From Nitrososphaerota archaeon (lineage in GTDB: Archaea > Thermoproteota > Nitrososphaeria > Nitrososphaerales > Nitrosopumilaceae), in NCBI GenBank assembly GCA_027315065.1, contig DAHUYT010000001.1:1-64000 (forward strand): a stretch of DNA of 64,000 nucleotides. Direction: 5' to 3'. Below the pieces are notes generated by a model, which was not told where the DNA came from, did no database searches, and saw only the letters and a program-made list of their open reading frames with translations. Positions 59,271-64,000 of this stretch are shown here, in pieces. Numbering within the stretch: the stretch's first letter is position 1; the number at the start of each line of letters is the position of its first letter. The position numbers were made by a program, and so were the translations under genes.

Positions 59271-60788
59271 CTAACGCCCCATGTTTTTTTGTTTGAGAAT
59301 TTTTTTGAGCATTATTCTGTTTATACCATCAATCATAGCCTGAACACTTGTTATTACAATATCCTCGCCGATAGATTTTGCAGAAGCATTGTTACCATGT
59401 GCATCTTCGACCTTTATTGTTACTTCGCATAATGCCTCTGAACCACCAGAAATAGAATCCAATTTGTATTCTTTAATTCTGACTTTGGAAGTCTCGCCAG
59501 TAATCTTTTGTATTGCGTTAATTGATGCGTCTACAGGACCGACACCATAATCAGTTCCTATGAAATCCTTTCCTTCTATGTTTAATTTGACAAACGCGTA
59601 CGGCATATTACCAATTCCGGTGGACACTGAGAATCCTGTTAGATGAACTAGTCTTTTCAGTCCTTCCTGGTGCATCACTTCGCCTGAAATCGATAATAAT
59701 TCTACATCTGTGACCTGCTTTCCTTGGTCTCCTAATTTCTTGATCCTATCTAGAATCTCATGTGTCTGCTCCTTTGATGGTTGAATCCCATATTCTTCTA
59801 GCATTGCAGACACTCCATGTGTTCCAGCATGTTTTCCTACTTGGAACCAGCGTGTTCTGCCTACAAGTTCTGGACTAATTGGCTCATATGTTAATGGGTT
59901 GCTCAAGATCCCGTGGGTGTGAATTCCAGATTCATGTCCAAATGCATTTTCTCCAACTATGGCCTTGTTTGGTTGTACTTGAACTCCAACAATCTTTGAA
60001 ACATATCTCGATGTATCGTAGAGAAGTTTGGTGTTGATATTTGTCTCAAATTTTTTGTCAAATTGTAGACATTGTAATGCCATGACGAATTCTTCAAGTG
60101 AAGCATTGCCTGCTCTCTCTCCAATGCCATTTATAGTGACATGTGCACATTGTGCTCCAGATTGAATTGCAGATATCGCATTTGCTACAGCTAATCCAAA
60201 GTCATTGTGACAATGAACACTGACAGGTAAGTGGGTGGCATCTATTGCATCCTTTGTAATCTCGGCTATATACTGCGGGGTTGAATAGCCAACCGTATCC
60301 GGTATATCTATTCTATCTGTCCCAGCTTCTGTAACTGCTCTGAAAACTTTTTTAAGAAATTCTCTATCAGTTCTTGTTGCATCTTCTGCAGAAAATTCAA
60401 CCTGTAATCCCAGTGATTTTGCGTACTCTACTGCCTCTACTGCTTTTGTGACTACCTGCTCACGTGTGAGATTGAGTTTGTATCTTAGATGAATGTCAGA
60501 TGTTGCAATGAACGTGTGAATATATTTTAATCCTGCTGTAACTGCGGCATCAATATCTTTTTTCTCAGTTCTTGCCAAACCACAAATCTCTGCTTTAAGA
60601 CCAGCGTAAGCTATGTCCTTCACTGCTTTTCTCTCACCATCTGAGATTATTGGAAAACCGGCTTCTATTGCGTCTACACCCAATTCATCTAATTTTTGAG
60701 CAATTGCAAGTTTTTGCTCTGGTGTTAGCGCAATGCCAGGTGTTTGTTCCCCATCTCTCAAAGTGGTGTCAAAAATTCTAACTCTCAT
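59271..60788 (-). CDS. leuA: 2-isopropylmalate synthase (LeuA family)
   Basis: RIFDTTLRDGEQTPGIALTPEQKLAIAQKLDELGVDAIEAGFP, VHCHNDFGLAVANAISAI, C-terminal allosteric domain. Confidence 0.9.
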   Translation of the reverse strand: MRVRIFDTTLRDGEQTPGIALTPEQKLAIAQKLDELGVDAIEAGFPIISDGERKAVKDIAYAGLKAEICGLARTEKKDIDAAVTAGLKYIHTFIATSDIHLRYKLNLTREQVVTKAVEAVEYAKSLGLQVEFSAEDATRTDREFLKKVFRAVTEAGTDRIDIPDTVGYSTPQYIAEITKDAIDATHLPVSVHCHNDFGLAVANAISAIQSGAQCAHVTINGIGERAGNASLEEFVMALQCLQFDKKFETNINTKLLYDTSRYVSKIVGVQVQPNKAIVGENAFGHESGIHTHGILSNPLTYEPISPELVGRTRWFQVGKHAGTHGVSAMLEEYGIQPSKEQTHEILDRIKKLGDQGKQVTDVELLSISGEVMHQEGLKRLVHLTGFSVSTGIGNMPYAFVKLNIEGKDFIGTDYGVGPVDASINAIQKITGETSKVRIKEYKLDSISGGSEALCEVTIKVEDAHGNNASAKSIGEDIVITSVQAMIDGINRIMLKKILKQKNMGR

Positions 60789-61278
60789 TACCTACTCCTC
60801 TCTCCAGTGCACACATACCAGTTCTTGCTATTTCAAGTATGCCATATCCTCTTACAAGATCTTCAAACGCGTTGATTCTATCAGGAGTTGCTGTAATCTC
60901 AACAACAATCGATGATCTTCTTACGTCATGAACATTACATTTGAAAGCATTTGCAAGATCAGTTATTTCCATGACGTCTGATGGCTTCAGTATTTTTATC
61001 TTCATCAATACTAGTTCACGATATATGCTTTTTTTCTCATCTAGTAGTTTAACTTCTACAGTGTCTATCATCTTGTCAAGTTGCTTGACTATCTGACTAA
61101 GTTGTTTCTCATCAGCTGATGTTGTAATGGTCATTCTGGAAAACTCTGGATTTTCTGTTATGCCAACAGATATGCTATCTATGTTGTAATTCCTTGATCT
61201 GAAGAGGTTTGTAACTTTGAATAGTACGCCTGGTTTATTTTCTACAAGTACTGAAATTATGGACCACATTTGTATCAC
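60778..61278 (-). CDS. ilvN: acetolactate synthase small subunit
   Basis: ISVLVENKPGVLFKVTNLFRSRNYNIDSISVGITE (ACT domain). Confidence 0.95.
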   Translation of the reverse strand: MIQMWSIISVLVENKPGVLFKVTNLFRSRNYNIDSISVGITENPEFSRMTITTSADEKQLSQIVKQLDKMIDTVEVKLLDEKKSIYRELVLMKIKILKPSDVMEITDLANAFKCNVHDVRRSSIVVEITATPDRINAFEDLVRGYGILEIARTGMCALERGVGNES

Positions 61279-62966
61279 TATGATGGCAAGATCATGTCTT
61301 TGAGTGATGTTCCAGGAGCAACAAATGGTAAAACGTCCTCTTGAGGATCAATTGGAATATCTATGACTGTTGCTATGTTGCTTTTAAGCGCTGTCTGAAC
61401 TGCCTTTCCAATCTCATCTATGCTCTGAGCTCTTATGCCCTGAGCTCCGTAAGATTCAGCCAGCTTGACATAATCTGGACAATTTTTCAGGTCTATCCCA
61501 ATCATGCGTCTGTCATAGAATGTTCTCTGCCATTGTGCAACCATTCCAAGCGAAAAGTTGTTTAACAAAAATACTATCACAGGCAAGTCATCTAGTACTG
61601 AGACGGCAAGTGAATTTTCAGTCATATTGAAGCTTCCTTCCCCTGCTATGTCAACTACTGGTACATCTGGTCTGGCAGCCTTGGCGCCAATCGCTGCTGG
61701 AAACCCCCATCCCATAGTGCCAAGACCGGTAGAGCTAAAGAAAGTCCCTGGATGTATCACATCAAAAAATAATGATGCCCACATTTGGTGTTGACCTACT
61801 TCAGTTGTCACAATTGACTGTGAAGGAAGAGTCTCTCTTAGTTTTCTTAGAACTTTTGCAGCACCTAATGGATGGGAATGAAGTTTTAGATTCTGTCTAA
61901 AGTATTCTCTTGTCTCATTGACACGTTTTAACCATGGGTTGTCTCCTTCCCGCTTGATGGCTTTCTGGATTAGCATTTTTACCATTATCCTAAGAGACGC
62001 TTTTATGTCTCCAACTATTGCTATGTGTGTAGTCTGATTCTTTCCTATCTCGGCTGGATCTACATCCATGTGTATTATTTTGAGATTTTTTTCGAATTCT
62101 TCAAATGTTCCAACTGATCTATCTGAAAATCTAGAACCACATGCAAGTACGCAATCAGCTTCTACCATGATCTTGTTGGCCTCTGCGTGACCATGCATTC
62201 CTATGGGTCCTAGTGAAAGAGGATGATTTTCTGGAAATGACCCCTTTCCTTTGAATGTCGTTACCACTGGAATCATTAGCATCTCTGCTATTGATTGAAG
62301 TTCTGCAAAAGCTCCCGAAATTATTACTCCGCCTCCCGCCAAGATTACGGGTCTCTCAGAAGCAAGTAACATGTCTATTGATCTCTCAATTTCTCTAATA
62401 TCGGGATCCACCCACGGGTGATATCCTCTTATTTTTACCTCTGAGGGAAATGTAACCTCTGCTTCATTTTGCTGAACATCTTTTGGAATGTCAATTAGCA
62501 CCGGGCCAGGTCTACCGGTGGATGAAATGTAAAATGCTTTTTTTACTACTTCGGGGATTTCTGCCACTGTCATGGGTTGAAATGCATATTTTACTATGGG
62601 ATTTGAAATCCCTATTATGTCGCTTTCTTGAAATGCGTCTCTTCCAATCATTTTTGTTGGAACCTGCCCCGTAACTGCAATCATTGGGGAAGAATCTGCC
62701 TGGGCAGTTGCAATACCTGTTACAATATTTGTCGCGCCTGGACCTGAAGTTGCAAAGCACACTCCTGGTCTTCTGCTAACTCTTCCAAAGCCATCTGCCA
62801 TATGGGATGCTGATTGTTCATGCCTGACAAGTATATGTCGAATGTTGCTCTTGTAGAGCTCATCATATATTGGAAGATTGGCTCCTCCTGGTAGTCCGAA
62901 GACTATGTTTGCGCCCTCTTTTTCGAGGGCAACCATTAATGATCTAGCACCTGACATTTTTTCCAT
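61278..62966 (-). CDS. ilvB: acetolactate synthase large subunit
   Basis: VFGLPGGANLPIYDELY, HEQSASHMADGFGRVSRRPGVCFATSGPGATNIVTGIATAQADSSPMIAVTGQV; ThDP motif. Confidence 0.96.
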   Translation of the reverse strand: MEKMSGARSLMVALEKEGANIVFGLPGGANLPIYDELYKSNIRHILVRHEQSASHMADGFGRVSRRPGVCFATSGPGATNIVTGIATAQADSSPMIAVTGQVPTKMIGRDAFQESDIIGISNPIVKYAFQPMTVAEIPEVVKKAFYISSTGRPGPVLIDIPKDVQQNEAEVTFPSEVKIRGYHPWVDPDIREIERSIDMLLASERPVILAGGGVIISGAFAELQSIAEMLMIPVVTTFKGKGSFPENHPLSLGPIGMHGHAEANKIMVEADCVLACGSRFSDRSVGTFEEFEKNLKIIHMDVDPAEIGKNQTTHIAIVGDIKASLRIMVKMLIQKAIKREGDNPWLKRVNETREYFRQNLKLHSHPLGAAKVLRKLRETLPSQSIVTTEVGQHQMWASLFFDVIHPGTFFSSTGLGTMGWGFPAAIGAKAARPDVPVVDIAGEGSFNMTENSLAVSVLDDLPVIVFLLNNFSLGMVAQWQRTFYDRRMIGIDLKNCPDYVKLAESYGAQGIRAQSIDEIGKAVQTALKSNIATVIDIPIDPQEDVLPFVAPGTSLKDMILPS

Positions 62967-63225
62967 AATTTTTTCAACTCCAACTAGCTGTGATCTACAG
63001 CATAAGGTCGACTAGCAGCAAAATCCTCGAAATGCTTGCCGAGCCTCCTAACTTCATTTTAGTCTATATTTTTTCATATGAAATAATTTATAAATATTGC
63101 TAGTAAAATTGAACAAAATTATTAAAAAGCGTGCTGCCGCACTAAGAATATTTCAACATCCAAGGTAGATTTGACTCTGGACATTTCACAAGACTTAACT
63201 AGAATTATCTCAAACAGTATCGAAT

Positions 63226-63630
63226 TTGGGCGACAAAGACGAGATAATGGATGTAATTGTAACTTTTTTCAATGCTGGTAAAACAAAGAACTTAGCTCCA
63301 TTAAGTATGATCCAGCTTGATGATCAGAGATTTTCAAGTTATAGTGATATTCCACCGTTTGACCTAAAAGACTATGCAACTACTATTGCACTGCAGCAGC
63401 TAAGATTTGTCAGCATATCTGATTATGAATATGAAATTAAAAATACCAAAGTTGACATATTTGATAATTGTGCGGTGGTAACTTTTACCATCAGGCAAAC
63501 AGGTATGATCGTCGATAACTATAGCTTTAGAGGCCAACATCTCTCCATGGATAGTAGGGGAACTTTTGTTCTGATCAAGTCACAAAAGTGGAAGATTGTA
63601 CACGTGCACTTGTCTAGGATTTCTGATTAG
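63226..63630 (+). CDS. NTF2/SnoaL-like hypothetical protein
   Basis: [19 protein letters not shown]...[14 protein letters not shown]...[22 protein letters not shown]. Confidence 0.6.
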   Translation: MGDKDEIMDVIVTFFNAGKTKNLAPLSMIQLDDQRFSSYSDIPPFDLKDYATTIALQQLRFVSISDYEYEIKNTKVDIFDNCAVVTFTIRQTGMIVDNYSFRGQHLSMDSRGTFVLIKSQKWKIVHVHLSRISD

Positions 63631-64000
63631 ATCTAATAACCTGTTTTCTGGCGTCCTTTAACGTGTTAAACATTTCATGAGCTTCCTTTACTGTCATATT
63701 TTGGTGTACTATTGCTTTTACAGCTTTAATCATTGCAACGGGATAATCTGATTGCCAGATGTTTCTTCCCATGTCTACTCCGGCCGCACCTGACTGTATG
63801 GCATCGAAGGTAAGTTTTAGCGCATCTAATTCTGTTGCTAATTTTGGCCCTCCTGCAATTATGACTGGTACAGGACAAGCCCTTACAACTTTTTCAAAAC
63901 TCTCACAATAATATGTTTTTACTAAATGTGCTCCAAATTCAGCAGCTATTCTACATGCAAGACCTAAATATCGCGCATCTCGTTTTTCTAATTCTTTTCC
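63614..64000 (-). CDS. DhnA-type class I aldolase (fructose-bisphosphate aldolase/ADH synthase family), runs off the window
   Basis: Reverse strand ...[111 protein letters not shown]. Confidence 0.88.
   Translation of the reverse strand, partial: GKELEKRDARYLGLACRIAAEFGAHLVKTYYCESFEKVVRACPVPVIIAGGPKLATELDALKLTFDAIQSGAAGVDMGRNIWQSDYPVAMIKAVKAIVHQNMTVKEAHEMFNTLKDARKQVIRSNQKS

Noticed and set aside
1-64000. CRISPR arrays, rRNA genes and complete insertion sequences
   Set aside because: No regularly spaced direct repeats, rRNA-like blocks, or intact transposase/integrase genes were recognised anywhere in the window.

Overview
The window looks like a chromosomal segment of an AT-rich ammonia-oxidising-type archaeon (Thaumarchaeota/Nitrososphaerota). 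This assignment rests on gene content: Cdv division proteins, a PEFG-CTERM protein, an archaeosortase-like protein, L40e, the methylmalonyl-CoA arm of the 3HP/4HB cycle, cupredoxins, DUF99 and Nre. Most of the window is ordinary core metabolism and information processing: MCM/MeaB/epimerase, PPDK, TIM, SucCD, IleRS, CarAB, PurD, FolD, DinB, Alba, DHS, inositol-phosphate synthase, SMC, OppDF, AspRS, and IlvBN-LeuAB. The observations most worth a second look are: (1) carB carries a hairpin-forming, out-of-frame 20-nt insertion exactly inside its conserved GEAGE|FDYSG motif; (2) a CysRS-like ligase lacks the C-terminal anticodon-binding region and has altered Zn ligands, and it overlaps a GNAT acetyltransferase two genes from an inositol-phosphate synthase, a layout that resembles mycothiol synthesis (MshC/MshD/Ino1); (3) two ESCRT-III/CdvB-like small genes lie directly upstream of a Vps4/CdvC ATPase; (4) a DUF190 gene coupled to crcB has a single in-frame TAA at a conserved Tyr position; (5) a secreted protein with five TTNE repeats lies between two opp ATPase genes; (6) an archaeosortase-like protein has Ser at the presumed catalytic Cys position, with a PEFG-CTERM substrate in the same window; (7) a 10-bp perfect inverted repeat abuts a cupredoxin start codon; (8) a truncated response regulator is fused to a frameshifted secreted-protein fragment. 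No CRISPR array, rRNA or complete tRNA was recognised. All homology calls come from reading the protein sequences; no database search was run.
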